DNA of 42,777 bases from JAKPCT01 sp029553165 (GTDB lineage: Bacteria; Bacillota; UBA4882; UBA8346). Each line of letters begins with the position of its first letter. Position 1 is the stretch's first letter. The stretch covers positions 1 to 42,777 of the forward strand of contig DAORZT010000021.1 of NCBI GenBank assembly GCA_035359995.1. The letters are read 5' to 3'. A program made the translations under genes and the position numbers. The notes below the pieces were generated by a model that was not told the DNA's origin, made no database searches, and was given only the letters and a program-made list of their open reading frames with translations. This document shows, piece by piece, positions 1-8,174 of the stretch.

Positions 1-46
1 TATTGTAAAAAGAAAAAAGCGCTGGTTGGTTAATCTGATAATTGTA

Positions 47-78
47 GGACGAATAATCGATTCGTCCTTTTTATTTTT
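47..78 (+). terminator. Intrinsic terminator of a gene left of the window
   Basis: An 8-bp perfect stem (GGACGAAT at 47-54 with ATTCGTCC at 60-67) has a 5-nt loop and is followed by TTTTTATTTTT. It has the form of a Rho-independent terminator for a plus-strand gene ending before base 1. No coding sequence is identifiable in bases 1-46. Confidence 0.8.
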
Positions 79-85
79 GGATGTT

Positions 86-170
86 GTTAACATATTTGTT
101 AACATGTTTGTTAACTTTCTTAGCATAATTAACAGGGAAAGTAAGACTTTGTGTTTAAATATTTGTTTAA
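86..170. promoter_or_regulatory. Phased GTTAAC repeats upstream of aroA (operator candidate)
   Basis: The palindrome GTTAAC occurs at 86-91, 98-103 and 110-115, exactly 12 bp apart within a TTTGTTAACAT context. A related GTTTAA pair lies at 153-158 and 165-170, again 12 bp apart. The array fills most of the space between the upstream terminator and aroA. Phased palindromes next to a start suggest cooperative binding by a regulator; no regulator family is recognised. Confidence 0.4.
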
Positions 171-219
171 CTAATGTTGGAGATTGAAGAACAATAATTA
201 TTATAGATGGATGGTTTGA

Positions 220-1509
220 ATGAATAATTACTATCTGGTACCACAGCGCTTAACACCGTTAAACTTTGAAGTCGATCTTCCCGGTTCCAAAAGTATTACT
301 AACCGGGTTTTACTGATTGCTGCTTTGGCGGATCGCCCTGTTAAGCTGAGAAATGTACTCTTCAGCGGCGACGGGTTATCTTTTATGGATTCGTTACGTA
401 AATTGGGATTTCGATTGGAAATTAATGAAGCAGCGAAACAGGTTACCGTCTATGGTTTGGGTGGAATGATCCCCAATAAAAAGGCGGAACTGAATGTCGG
501 AAGCGCCGGAACTGCGGCCCGGTTTTTGACAGCGATGTTAGCTTTGTCGGATGGTTCGTTTTTAATAAATGCTTCTTTGCAGATGCAGTCGCGCCCAATG
601 AAGCCGTTGATAGAAGGTTTAACCAGGTTAGGGGCGAAATTTGAGTTTCTTGGTGAACGGGATAAATTGCCCTATCGAATCAAGGGTACCGACTTCCGTG
701 ATAACCAAGTGGTGTTGCAAGCGAATATCAGTAGCCAGTTTTTAAGCGCATTGTTGCTTTCTGGTTATAAAGGGCCGGAACAACTGGAGATTATCATTGA
801 TGGTGAAGTCGCTGCCAAGCCCTATGTCGATATGACCTTAAAAATAATGAGTGATTTTGGAATTGATGTTGAGAATCACTCTTACCAACGATTCGTGATC
901 CCTAAAGGTCAGTATTATCATGGCCGGGATTATACCATCGAACCGGATGTTTCCAATGCGGCATATTTCTTGGCCATGGCTGCCTTAACAGGTGGTTCGG
1001 TGTTGGTTAAAGATGTTAGATTGGACTCGTTACAGGGAGATATTAAGTTTTTAAATATTTTGAAGCAGCTTGGTTGTGAAATTGAGGAACGCGATGAAGG
1101 AATCTTTCTGCGTGGACCGGTTGGAGGAAGGTTCCCTGGGATTGACGCAGACCTTGGTGATACTCCTGATCAAACAATGACTTTAGCGGCTTTGGCACCG
1201 TTTGCTGATGGTCCCACCCGGATCAGGAATGTTGGAATTATTAAATACCACGAGTCAAACCGAATTGCGGCAATAATTACCGAATTAGCGAAGCTGGGGA
1301 TCCATTCCGAAGAGACTGATGATGGTCTGATTATTTATCCGGGGCAACCTCAAGAAGCGGCGATCGAAACTTATGATGATCATCGGATGGCGATGGCGTT
1401 TTCCCTGATTGGACTTAAAGCACCTGGAATTAAAATTATGAATCCGGAATGTACTGCGAAGACATTCAAAGATTATTTCCAAGTCTTTGACGAGATTGTT
1501 AATTTGTAA
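220..1509 (+). CDS. aroA: 3-phosphoshikimate 1-carboxyvinyltransferase (EPSP synthase)
   Basis: This enzyme joins phosphoenolpyruvate to shikimate-3-phosphate, the sixth step of the shikimate pathway to chorismate and aromatic amino acids, in the cytosol. The 429-aa length is normal for the family. Visible signatures in order are LPGSKSITNR near residue 20 (substrate-binding Lys/Ser), GSAGTAARF near 94 (PEP loop), SRPMKPLIEGL near 124, KYHESNRI near 343 and YDDHRMAMAF near 387. The ATG at 220 is used; the ATG at 207 is out of frame and the ribosome-binding site is weak. No other shikimate genes adjoin. Phased GTTAAC repeats lie upstream and could be its operator. Confidence 0.97.
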   Translation: MNNYYLVPQRLTPLNFEVDLPGSKSITNRVLLIAALADRPVKLRNVLFSGDGLSFMDSLRKLGFRLEINEAAKQVTVYGLGGMIPNKKAELNVGSAGTAARFLTAMLALSDGSFLINASLQMQSRPMKPLIEGLTRLGAKFEFLGERDKLPYRIKGTDFRDNQVVLQANISSQFLSALLLSGYKGPEQLEIIIDGEVAAKPYVDMTLKIMSDFGIDVENHSYQRFVIPKGQYYHGRDYTIEPDVSNAAYFLAMAALTGGSVLVKDVRLDSLQGDIKFLNILKQLGCEIEERDEGIFLRGPVGGRFPGIDADLGDTPDQTMTLAALAPFADGPTRIRNVGIIKYHESNRIAAIITELAKLGIHSEETDDGLIIYPGQPQEAAIETYDDHRMAMAFSLIGLKAPGIKIMNPECTAKTFKDYFQVFDEIVNL

Positions 1510-1582
1510 AACCTCAAGAATAATTTAAAGCTAATTTGGTATAAATAGATTTAATAACTTGAAAATGTTTGAGGTTTTAGAG

Positions 1583-2020
1583 ATGGACAATGAAAAGCGT
1601 AATCAATCCGAATCTGTAAGATTAACACCATTACAATATCGAGTGACGCAAGAGAATGGGACTGAACCCCCTTTTCAAAATGAGTATTGGGACAACAAAA
1701 AAGCAGGAATTTATGTTGATATAGTATCGGGGGAACCGCTGTTCAGTTCGCTCGATAAATTTGATTCGGGGACCGGTTGGCCAAGCTTTATCAAACCACT
1801 TGAACCGAATAATATTATTGAGAAAGAAGACCATAGTCATTCGATGTCCCGGATCGAAGTGAGAAGCAGCAAGGGGAACTTTCATCTGGGTCACGTTTTC
1901 CCTGACGGACCCGGACCAACTGGGTTAAGATACTGTATTAACTCTGCAGCGCTTCGGTTTATTCCAGTCGAAGATTTAGTCAAAGAGGGTTATCAGGAAT
2001 ATTTGAGTTTGTTTGAATGA
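1583..2020 (+). CDS. msrB: Peptide-methionine (R)-S-oxide reductase
   Basis: MsrB reduces the R epimer of methionine sulfoxide in proteins and repairs oxidative damage. The protein is 145 aa from ATG 1583, which has AGG eight bases upstream; a longer form from TTG 1559 is possible but less likely. Family motifs are GTEPPFQNEYW near 26, SGTGWPSF near 62, HLGHVFPDGPGPTGLRYC near 101 and INSAALRF near 119. The catalytic Cys is C118 in RYCINS. The two CxxC zinc-binding pairs of many MsrBs are absent, so this is the zinc-free form. No partner msrA is in the window. It lies 73 bp after aroA and may be read from the same transcript. Confidence 0.95.
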   Translation: MDNEKRNQSESVRLTPLQYRVTQENGTEPPFQNEYWDNKKAGIYVDIVSGEPLFSSLDKFDSGTGWPSFIKPLEPNNIIEKEDHSHSMSRIEVRSSKGNFHLGHVFPDGPGPTGLRYCINSAALRFIPVEDLVKEGYQEYLSLFE

Positions 2021-2067
2021 TCAAAGTTTAACTTAGTAAATTCCATAAAAAAACATGATGATAACTC

Positions 2068-2096
2068 TTGATCTCTTTTTGAGTTTGTATTATAAT
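2068..2096 (+). promoter_or_regulatory. Sigma-A promoter of the tRNA pair
   Basis: A -35 box TTGATC (2068-2073), a 17-bp spacer and a perfect TATAAT (2091-2096) lie 18 bp before the first tRNA. Confidence 0.75.
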
Positions 2097-2114
2097 AAAC
2101 AATGCATTCGTTGT

Positions 2115-2191
2115 GGCGGTGTAGCTCAGTTGGTACGAGCATGCGGTTCATACCCGCAGTGTCACTGGTTCGATCCCAGTCACCGCCACCA
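2115..2191 (+). tRNA. tRNA-Met (CAT), elongator type
   Basis: A full cloverleaf is visible: acceptor GGCGGTG (2115-2121) pairs with CACCGCC (2181-2187), followed by A and an encoded CCA. The anticodon loop TTCATAC gives anticodon CAT between TGCGG and CCGCA. The T loop is GGTTCGATCC. The first acceptor pair is matched and the anticodon stem lacks the three G-C pairs of initiator tRNA, so this is elongator Met. A lysidine-modified Ile tRNA is less likely given the GGCGGTGTAGCTCAG start shared with Bacillus elongator tRNA-Met. Confidence 0.95.
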
Positions 2192-2251
2192 AATATTCTT
2201 AAGCTTATATTGAAGGGTGCAAGCCCTTTATTTTAAATTAAAGATATTAAT

Positions 2252-2327
<76 letters not shown>

Positions 2328-2343
2328 TTATTTAGAACTTATT

Positions 2344-2369
2344 ACCCTCAATTATTTGAGGGTTTTTTA
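2344..2369 (+). terminator. Terminator of the tRNA operon
   Basis: An 8-bp perfect stem (ACCCTCAA, loop TTAT, TTGAGGGT) is followed directly by a T run. It lies 17 bp after tRNA-Lys. Confidence 0.9.
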
Positions 2370-2410
2370 TTTGTCTAAATTGATCTGATGGTTGAAAATT
2401 GTTAGAACCA

Positions 2411-2463
2411 TTGACAAACAATTTTTTGAGTTATAATGAGTATAAACTCAATGAGTTAGGAGT
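2411..2463 (+). promoter_or_regulatory. Promoter, operator and RBS of the TetR gene
   Basis: TTGACA (2411-2416) and TATAAT (2432-2437) form a promoter with a short 15-bp spacer. An inverted repeat TTGAGT (2426-2431) and ACTCAA (2446-2451), with one further matching base on the inside of each arm, straddles the -10 box, as expected of an autoregulatory TetR site. The RBS AGGAG (2458-2462) lies eight bases before the TTG start at 2471. Placing the start here puts promoter and operator outside the gene. Confidence 0.6.
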
Positions 2464-2470
2464 CATTAAA

Positions 2471-3052
2471 TTGACAAGGCGTCAAGAACAAAAAGAACAA
2501 ACTCGAAAACTCTTGGTTGAAGTAGCAATCAATTATTTTGCTAAGGATGGCCTGTTGGCCACCAAGACTTCCGATATAGCCAAAGCGGCTGGAGTAGCGC
2601 ATGGGACTGTTTTTGTGCATTTTCCAACGCGTGAGGATTTAGTTGTTGCGGCTATTCAGGAGATTGGCTCCCGGATTACCAGTCGGATTCACCAACTGGC
2701 GCTTAACCGGGGTAGTGTCAGGGAGATCTTAGAAGCGCATTTGGAAGGATTAATTGAGTTTGAGGCTTTTTATACCAAATTGATTGCTGAAGGGAAACTT
2801 TTACCTGATGCCGTTCAGAAATACATAATTATGATTCAGTCAGCGATTTCGTATCATTTGATGGAAGTGGCAGTTATTGAGATGGAAGCAGGTAATATTA
2901 AGCAAGTTCCGATGCATTTACTCTTTAATACCTGGATTGGTCTGATTCATCATTATTTAATTAATCATGAGCTATTTGCACCGCGAGAATCAGTGTTAAG
3001 GAGATATAAGGAAGAGTTGGTCACTTATTTTATAACATTGATTGCCAAATAG
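2471..3052 (+). CDS. TetR/AcrR-family transcriptional regulator
   Basis: A 193-aa one-component repressor. Residues 1-60 form the TetR DNA-binding domain: a basic start (MTRRQEQKEQTRK), helix 1, then the helix-turn-helix TKTSDIAKAAGVAHGTVFVHF followed by PTREDLV. The rest is the variable helical ligand-binding and dimer domain, rich in hydrophobic residues; the ligand cannot be read. The TTG at 2471 is preferred because it follows an AGGAG and leaves the promoter and an inverted-repeat operator upstream; the frame stays open to 2399. The HEAT-like gene follows 46 bp downstream and is probably co-transcribed, so the regulator may control both. Confidence 0.9.
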   Translation: MTRRQEQKEQTRKLLVEVAINYFAKDGLLATKTSDIAKAAGVAHGTVFVHFPTREDLVVAAIQEIGSRITSRIHQLALNRGSVREILEAHLEGLIEFEAFYTKLIAEGKLLPDAVQKYIIMIQSAISYHLMEVAVIEMEAGNIKQVPMHLLFNTWIGLIHHYLINHELFAPRESVLRRYKEELVTYFITLIAK

Positions 3053-3098
3053 GACGAGAGGTAATAATTTGGCAACCGTAAATATGGATGGAGATCTA

Positions 3099-3800
3099 AT
3101 GAAGACAATTGATTATCTGCTCAAAAACTCCAAACTGCCAGGGGCGAGAGCTGACTTAGGGCTGTTATATTCCTTTGCGCAGAAAGCTACGGCAGCAGAG
3201 ATTGATCAATGTCTGTCTTTTGCTTGTGAAGATTTATTTAATTCCCCTGAAGAATTTGTAGTAATGTGTGGGATTGTTGGGTTTTGTGTTTATAATGGCA
3301 GTCAAATAGCCACGACGATTGAATCCATAAGAAAGTATGCCTCACATAAGAGTTGGCGAATTAAAGAAGCGGTGGCGATTGGAATTCAGGAAATTGCTGC
3401 GACAAGTATGGGTGAAACGATTACGGAATTGTCGAAGTGGATAACCGGGAATAGCTTTGAAAAACGTGCTGTGGTCGCTGCTTTATGCGAACCCAAATTG
3501 TTGAAAAACAAAGAGGATCTTATCAAGTTATTTGAAATACTCACACAAATCACGCTGACGTTTGAGGGTTACAATGGTAAGTTATCAGAAGCTCAAACTG
3601 CATTGCGAAAAGCACTGGGGTATGGCTGGAGTGTTGTGATTGCTGCCTTGCCAAGCGAAGGGAAAGTTGCTTTTGAACGCCTGGCAGACCGTGATAGTAA
3701 GCATATTAGGTGGATACTAAAAGAAAACCTCAAGAAAAATAGATTAAGGGTTATGGATGAAGACTGGGTTAAAAAGATCAATAATACTTTAGCTAAATAA
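3099..3800 (+). CDS. HEAT-repeat-like hypothetical protein
   Basis: A 233-aa protein of unknown function. It is almost entirely amphipathic helices, with repeating aliphatic-rich segments (for example WRIKEAVAIGIQEIAA near residue 85, and KRAVVAALCEP) typical of HEAT/ARM solenoids such as those near the DNA-alkylation-repair AlkD fold. I see no catalytic motif, no signal peptide and no membrane segment. The start is uncertain: ATG 3099 has GGAG five bases upstream; ATG 3084 and TTG 3069 (after GAGAGG) are in frame. It follows the TetR gene closely, which suggests a stress- or ligand-linked role. AlkD-like DNA binding is only a structural guess. Confidence 0.75.
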   Translation: MKTIDYLLKNSKLPGARADLGLLYSFAQKATAAEIDQCLSFACEDLFNSPEEFVVMCGIVGFCVYNGSQIATTIESIRKYASHKSWRIKEAVAIGIQEIAATSMGETITELSKWITGNSFEKRAVVAALCEPKLLKNKEDLIKLFEILTQITLTFEGYNGKLSEAQTALRKALGYGWSVVIAALPSEGKVAFERLADRDSKHIRWILKENLKKNRLRVMDEDWVKKINNTLAK

Positions 3801-3830
3801 TCAATAAATTAAAGAAGGAGAGATTATTGA

Positions 3831-4070
3831 ATGAAAAACTGTATTGCTTGTGGGATGCCAATGCTAAAACCGGAACAACATGCGCAGGGGGATACATCTA
3901 AAGATTACTGTGTTCATTGTGCCCGGCCAGATGGTACAATGCAGAGTTATGAAGAGAAATTGGCCTCAATGACTCAATTTATAATTAAAACTCAAGGATT
4001 GGATGAAGAGACTGCCCGACAGACTGCTCAAGATCTGATGTCAGTATTGCCTGCTTGGCAAGGAAGGTAG
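3831..4070 (+). CDS. Zinc-ribbon domain protein
   Basis: A 79-aa soluble protein with a treble pair of cysteines, CIACGMPM near residue 4 and YCVHCARPDG near 26, matching the small 'putative zinc ribbon' family (Zn_ribbon_2 type). The C-terminal half is helical with no motif. A strong AAGGAGAG lies upstream of ATG 3831, and the gene is followed by a good terminator at 4104. Function is unknown; such proteins are often found as single genes in Firmicutes. Confidence 0.85.
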   Translation: MKNCIACGMPMLKPEQHAQGDTSKDYCVHCARPDGTMQSYEEKLASMTQFIIKTQGLDEETARQTAQDLMSVLPAWQGR

Positions 4071-4103
4071 AATATCATATCAATAAAACCCAAATAATCA
4101 AAG

Positions 4104-4135
4104 AAAAAAGAGGCCGGTGTTTTGGCCTCTTTTTT
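4104..4135. terminator. Bidirectional terminator
   Basis: A 12-bp perfect stem (4104-4115 with 4124-4135, core GAGGCC/GGCCTC) and an 8-nt loop are flanked by an A run on one side and a T run on the other. It serves the zinc-ribbon gene on the plus strand and the P-type ATPase ending at 4147 on the minus strand. Confidence 0.9.
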
Positions 4136-4146
4136 ATCTGGTTAAT

Positions 4147-6807
4147 TTATTGGAGTTGTTTTGCTAAGAACCGCGACTGGACCAATTTTACCGTTTCAAC
4201 AATGGGGATAATTGTTAAAGATGCAATTGCTACAATTAACCATTGCTCCAGTGTCAAATGAGCTACTTTAAAGAAAGCGTTGAGCGGTGTGAAAATTACG
4301 ACCATTACCTGCAAAGTAGCGGTGATGATGAAAGCTCCAACTAAATAGAGATTTGAAAACGGTCCTAACTTGAAAAGTGACGTTGTATTTGAACGTACTG
4401 TAAAAGCATGAGTCAGTTGCACCAATCCTAAAGTGGTAAATCCGATTGTATTGGCAACTTCCTGTGAGTAAAGGCTTTTTCCAATATAAAATGCGATTAA
4501 AGTGATTATCGCTTTGGTAATACCTTGATAAATAATATTGATTCCAATACCGTCGCTGAAGATGCTCTTCTCTGACTCCCGGGGTCTCTTCTTCATAATA
4601 TCGGCTTCCGCTTTTTCAAGACCTAAGGCTAATGCCGGCAGCGAGTCGGTTACTAGATTAACCCAGAGCAATTGGACCGGGTGAAGAATAATCCAATTGA
4701 ACAATGTTGCCATAAAGAGAGTAAAGATCTCGCCTAAGTGGGTTGAGATTAGGAATTGAATACTTTTGCGGATATTAGCATAGATTTTACGGCCTTCTTC
4801 GACCGCATTGACAATTGTTGCAAAATTGTCGTCGGCTAAAACCATATCGGAAACACCTTTACTGACATCGGTCCCGGTAATCCCCATCCCAACTCCGATA
4901 TCTGCAGCTTGGAGGGCAGGGGCATCATTAACTCCATCACCGGTCATTGCCACCACTTTTCCCTTAGCTTTCCAAGCTTTAACGATTCTAACCTTATGAT
5001 CCGGTGATACCCGGGCAAATACGGAGTAGTGCTCAATTTTCGCAGTTAATTCAGCATCAGTCATTTGGTAAAGTTCTTGACCGGTGATTACTCCGTCAGC
5101 ATCCTGCAAAATATTAATCTCTTTGGCGATAGCTACTGCGGTTTCCTTATGATCTCCAGTGATCATGATCGGTTTGATCCCTGCTTCTAAACAAATATCA
5201 ACCGCATGTTTGGCTTCGGCCCGTGGCGGATCGATCATTCCGATTAGTCCGACAAAAGTCAATCCGGTTTCAATGGTCTTGGGGTTGGCTGCAGTGGGAA
5301 GCTCGGGGAGTTCCTTATAAGCAACTCCTAGAACACGGAGTGCTTTTTCACCCATCAGTCGATTGGCATTAAAGATCTCTCGTAACCATTCATTTGTCAG
5401 GGGTTCAACTTGACCATTACATAAAATCTTAGTGCAGTGGCCTAACAGCATCTCGGGAGCTCCCTTTGTCAGCGCCCTTGGTTTACCGCCGCAAAGATTA
5501 ATCGTGGTCATTAATTTGCGTTCGGAGTCAAATGGAATTTCATTGGCGCGTGGTATTTCAGCCTCAAGCTGTTCTTTATAACAATCATTAAGCGCGGCGA
5601 ATTCCAACAAAGCGGTTTCGGTCGGATCGCCAATCGCTTTGCTAACATTTTCATCACAACTGGTCAAGGTTGCGTCATTACAAGCGGTAATTATTTGCAA
5701 TAATTTTGTCAAAGAGTTGGTGGGCTCGTTATTATCAATTGTTGTTACATTAGATAGTTTACCGTCGATATAGATTTCCTGGACTTTCATTTTATTCAGG
5801 GTTAAAGTCCCGGTTTTGTCAGAGCAGATGATTTGGGTACAACCTAAGGTTTCGACAGCTGACAATTTGCGGATAATGGCATTCCGTTTGGCCATCTTCT
5901 GCACACCTAATGCTAAGACAATTGTAATTACCGCCGGTAATCCTTCCGGAATTGCAGCAACGGCCAGTCCGACTGCTGTTAGTAGCATTTCAAACGGGTT
6001 ACGGCCTCGGATCGTTCCAATAACAAAAATGATGATTGACATGATCGTGATCCCGATGGTCAGGATCTTAGTCAACTCATTAACCTTTTTTTCTAAAGGA
6101 GTCTCTTCACTGGTGGTCTCGGTCAACTGACTGGCGATCAGTCCCATCTCTGTTTTCATACCGGTCGCAGTGACAACGCCAATTCCTCGGCCATAAGTAA
6201 CATGACATCCCATGTAGGCCATATTTTTGCGGTCGCCGATAGCAATGTTACTGTCTTCAAGCGGATCAATGCTTTTTTCAACAGGGATCGATTCTCCGGT
6301 TAGCATCGATTCATCAATTTGTAATGATGATACTTGGATTAACCGTAAATCGGCCGGAATATGATCGCCGGCTTCTAAGAGGACGATATCGCCGGGGACT
6401 AAATCTTCGGATTTGATTAACTGAATCTTTCCGTCGCGTTTAACTTTTGCCATCGGGGCTGACATTGATTTGAGAGCTTCTAAAGCTTTTTCGGCTTTAT
6501 TTTCCTGTAAAACCCCCAAAATGGAGTTAACAACGACGACGACAAAGATGATCACGGCGCTTTTATGTTCCCCTAATAAAATGGAGATGATTGCCGCAAC
6601 GCATAAGGTGTATACCATTATATTGCAGAACTGTTCAAAGAGTTTCGCGAGAAAAGATCGTTTTGCACTTTCATTTAAAACATTCTTTCCAAAACTGTTT
6701 AACCGGGTGAGTGCTTCTTGTTCACTGATGCCTTGGATGTTCGTTTCGAGCTGGCTTAACAATTGATCGATGTTAACCTGATGGGGATTGTTAAAATCCG
6801 ATTTCAT
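4147..6807 (-). CDS. P2-type cation-transporting ATPase (Ca2+/Mn2+ type)
   Basis: A membrane pump of 886 aa that uses ATP to expel divalent cations. It has the N-terminal cation ATPase domain, TGES actuator loop near residue 175, PEGLPAV in TM4, the phosphorylated Asp in CSDKTGTLT near 330, the KGAPE nucleotide site, TGDGVNDAPAL near 620 and a TM6 motif LWVNLVTDSLPALALG. The TM4 Glu and TM6 Asn/Asp are SERCA site II ligands. ATG 6807 is chosen because GGAGG precedes it by six bases; the frame extends upstream into the leader. The upstream yybP-ykoY element senses Mn2+, so Mn2+ export (as in Lactococcus YoaB) is more likely than pure Ca2+ transport. Confidence 0.93.
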   Translation of the reverse strand: MKSDFNNPHQVNIDQLLSQLETNIQGISEQEALTRLNSFGKNVLNESAKRSFLAKLFEQFCNIMVYTLCVAAIISILLGEHKSAVIIFVVVVVNSILGVLQENKAEKALEALKSMSAPMAKVKRDGKIQLIKSEDLVPGDIVLLEAGDHIPADLRLIQVSSLQIDESMLTGESIPVEKSIDPLEDSNIAIGDRKNMAYMGCHVTYGRGIGVVTATGMKTEMGLIASQLTETTSEETPLEKKVNELTKILTIGITIMSIIIFVIGTIRGRNPFEMLLTAVGLAVAAIPEGLPAVITIVLALGVQKMAKRNAIIRKLSAVETLGCTQIICSDKTGTLTLNKMKVQEIYIDGKLSNVTTIDNNEPTNSLTKLLQIITACNDATLTSCDENVSKAIGDPTETALLEFAALNDCYKEQLEAEIPRANEIPFDSERKLMTTINLCGGKPRALTKGAPEMLLGHCTKILCNGQVEPLTNEWLREIFNANRLMGEKALRVLGVAYKELPELPTAANPKTIETGLTFVGLIGMIDPPRAEAKHAVDICLEAGIKPIMITGDHKETAVAIAKEINILQDADGVITGQELYQMTDAELTAKIEHYSVFARVSPDHKVRIVKAWKAKGKVVAMTGDGVNDAPALQAADIGVGMGITGTDVSKGVSDMVLADDNFATIVNAVEEGRKIYANIRKSIQFLISTHLGEIFTLFMATLFNWIILHPVQLLWVNLVTDSLPALALGLEKAEADIMKKRPRESEKSIFSDGIGINIIYQGITKAIITLIAFYIGKSLYSQEVANTIGFTTLGLVQLTHAFTVRSNTTSLFKLGPFSNLYLVGAFIITATLQVMVVIFTPLNAFFKVAHLTLEQWLIVAIASLTIIPIVETVKLVQSRFLAKQLQ

Positions 6808-6840
6808 AATATACCTCCAACTGAAATAGTAAACGATAGT

Positions 6841-7001
6841 AAAAAAACCTTCGCATACGCAAAGCGTAAGCGAAGGTCTTGCTCCCAAGAGATATTCTTG
6901 TCAATTGAAGCGAGTTATTTAATATATTATTATGTTAGTTATATTAAATAACTGTCCTGACGCCTCAAAGCGTGTTTAAAAACACGGGCTACTCCCCTTC
7001 C
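6841..7001 (-). promoter_or_regulatory. yybP-ykoY (Mn2+) riboswitch with terminator
   Basis: Read on the minus strand, the leader contains the two conserved aptamer segments of this class: GGGGAGTAG (complement of 6989-6997) and GGGAGCAAGACC (complement of 6875-6886), plus GAGGCGTCAGGACAG between them. A 14-bp hairpin (AGTTATTTAATATA class, complement of 6915-6955) forms the variable arm. GAAGG/CCTTC closes the aptamer. The CCTTC strand is shared with a strong terminator stem (6847-6860 with 6864-6877, one mismatch) followed by seven U. Mn2+ binding is known to favour expression in this class. The regulated gene is the P-type ATPase. Confidence 0.88.
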
Positions 7002-7007
7002 ATTAAT

Positions 7008-7036
7008 ATTGTATATGGGGTAATATAAAAAGTCAA
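7008..7036 (-). promoter_or_regulatory. Sigma-A promoter for the riboswitch-ATPase transcript
   Basis: On the minus strand, TTGACT (complement of 7031-7036), a 17-bp spacer and TACAAT (complement of 7008-7013). The -35 box is only 8 bp past the stop codon of the SleB-like gene. No terminator separates them, so read-through from that gene into the riboswitch is possible. Confidence 0.75.
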
Positions 7037-7044
7037 TGATATAG

Positions 7045-7782
7045 TTAGATGGCAAAAGTATGATTCCCAATTTTATTTACGATTGGACGAGACCAGATCC
7101 AGCGGGAAGTGGTCTTGGCCGGATTATAAAAATATAATGCGCCATTTGTCGGGTCCCATCCGGATATTGCCAACTCTGCAGCCCGTAGTGCTTGTTGGTT
7201 CGGGGTTTTCCAGATCTGTCCGTCTCTTACGGTACAAAACTCTCCTTTTTTAAAGATAATCTGTTCTAATGTATTTGGAAATCTGGAATCTTTAAGCCGG
7301 TTTAACAATACTGCACCAACCGCAACTTGTCCTTCAAATGGTTCTCCCCTGGCTTCAGCATAAATAATTCGGGCCAGTAAATAACGGTTTAACTTTGGAG
7401 CTGAATAATTTGCAGGATTAGCAGTTGTTATTGGCTGACGATTTGATTGTGTTTCATTGATAATATTATTACTATTGGTTGAGTTAATTGTAGGATTTAC
7501 ATTATTAAAATTATTTGTATTGATAACATTATTCCTTGTATTAGCAGTTTGACTTTGATTGCTGTTATCTGTGACGATGACTAGGTGATCGTTAGTGCGA
7601 TTTGAAGAATCGGTTTCTTTTTTCTTAGTTACGGTAGCAGTATTATTTTGCTTATTGTTAGTTGTAGTTTTATGATTGAGAGTATTTAATGCAATATTAA
7701 CCGCCGAAGCCAGGATAATACTCAGCACTATAATGCCTGCAAAATATCTGTTGATAATATTGTTTCGAATATTATTTAGCAT
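7045..7782 (-). CDS. SleB/CwlJ-type cell-wall hydrolase with N-terminal anchor
   Basis: A 245-aa secreted or membrane-anchored peptidoglycan hydrolase. Residues 14-33 form one hydrophobic segment (signal anchor), followed by a ~95-residue Asn/Thr-rich low-complexity linker. The C-terminal ~115 residues are a Hydrolase_2 (SleB-type) domain: RIIYAEARGE with the presumed catalytic Glu, EGQVAVGAVLLNR, and the GALYFYNP...TTSRW end typical of the family. SleB proteins cut cortex peptidoglycan during spore germination, but related vegetative enzymes exist. There is no peptidoglycan-binding repeat; the linker takes its place. GAGGAGG precedes the ATG. The linker codons are AT-rich compared with the domain. 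Confidence 0.88.
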   Translation of the reverse strand: MLNNIRNNIINRYFAGIIVLSIILASAVNIALNTLNHKTTTNNKQNNTATVTKKKETDSSNRTNDHLVIVTDNSNQSQTANTRNNVINTNNFNNVNPTINSTNSNNIINETQSNRQPITTANPANYSAPKLNRYLLARIIYAEARGEPFEGQVAVGAVLLNRLKDSRFPNTLEQIIFKKGEFCTVRDGQIWKTPNQQALRAAELAISGWDPTNGALYFYNPAKTTSRWIWSRPIVNKIGNHTFAI

Positions 7783-8168
7783 ATAAAACTCCTCCTCTCC
7801 AAAAAAGCCTAAGAAAAATGGTTCAATATATATTTATTTATTACTAATTTGGCCAGAGTGAACGGCTGTTTTTTAGTATATCACGGGATTAACCCGTAAA
7901 CTATCTGTAAAATAAAACAATTATTCCAAACTCGTCCAAACTTTTAGCTGTTAAATTATTATTACCAATTTCTAAATTAAATTGAGTTATAAAACTAAAC
8001 ATGATATACTGTAAAGAATTAAGATGGGTTATTAGTACTAATTAACAAAAAATTGTATTTGGATTTTTATTTTTATAATCTTGATTTATTTTGGAAATTT
8101 TTAATTTTTATTATATTTACGGGACAGTATTTAAAGTTTATATAAATTAAAATTATTAATAGGGGTGA
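7783..8168. other. Divergent AT-rich intergenic region
   Basis: 386 bp between the SleB-like gene (minus) and the DUF4914-type gene (plus). It has a plus-strand promoter at 7982-8010. On the minus strand there is a TATACT (complement of 7875-7880) next to an inverted repeat ACGGG/CCCGT (7883-7887, 7893-7897), which could be an operator over the SleB promoter. The last 150 bp is a very AT-rich untranslated leader without a clear hairpin. No small gene is seen. Confidence 0.5.
7982..8010 (+). promoter_or_regulatory. Sigma-A promoter of the DUF4914-type gene
   Basis: TTGAGT (7982-7987), a 17-bp spacer and TATACT (8005-8010), giving a ~150-nt 5' leader before the GTG start. Confidence 0.6.
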
Positions 8169-8174
8169 ATGCAC

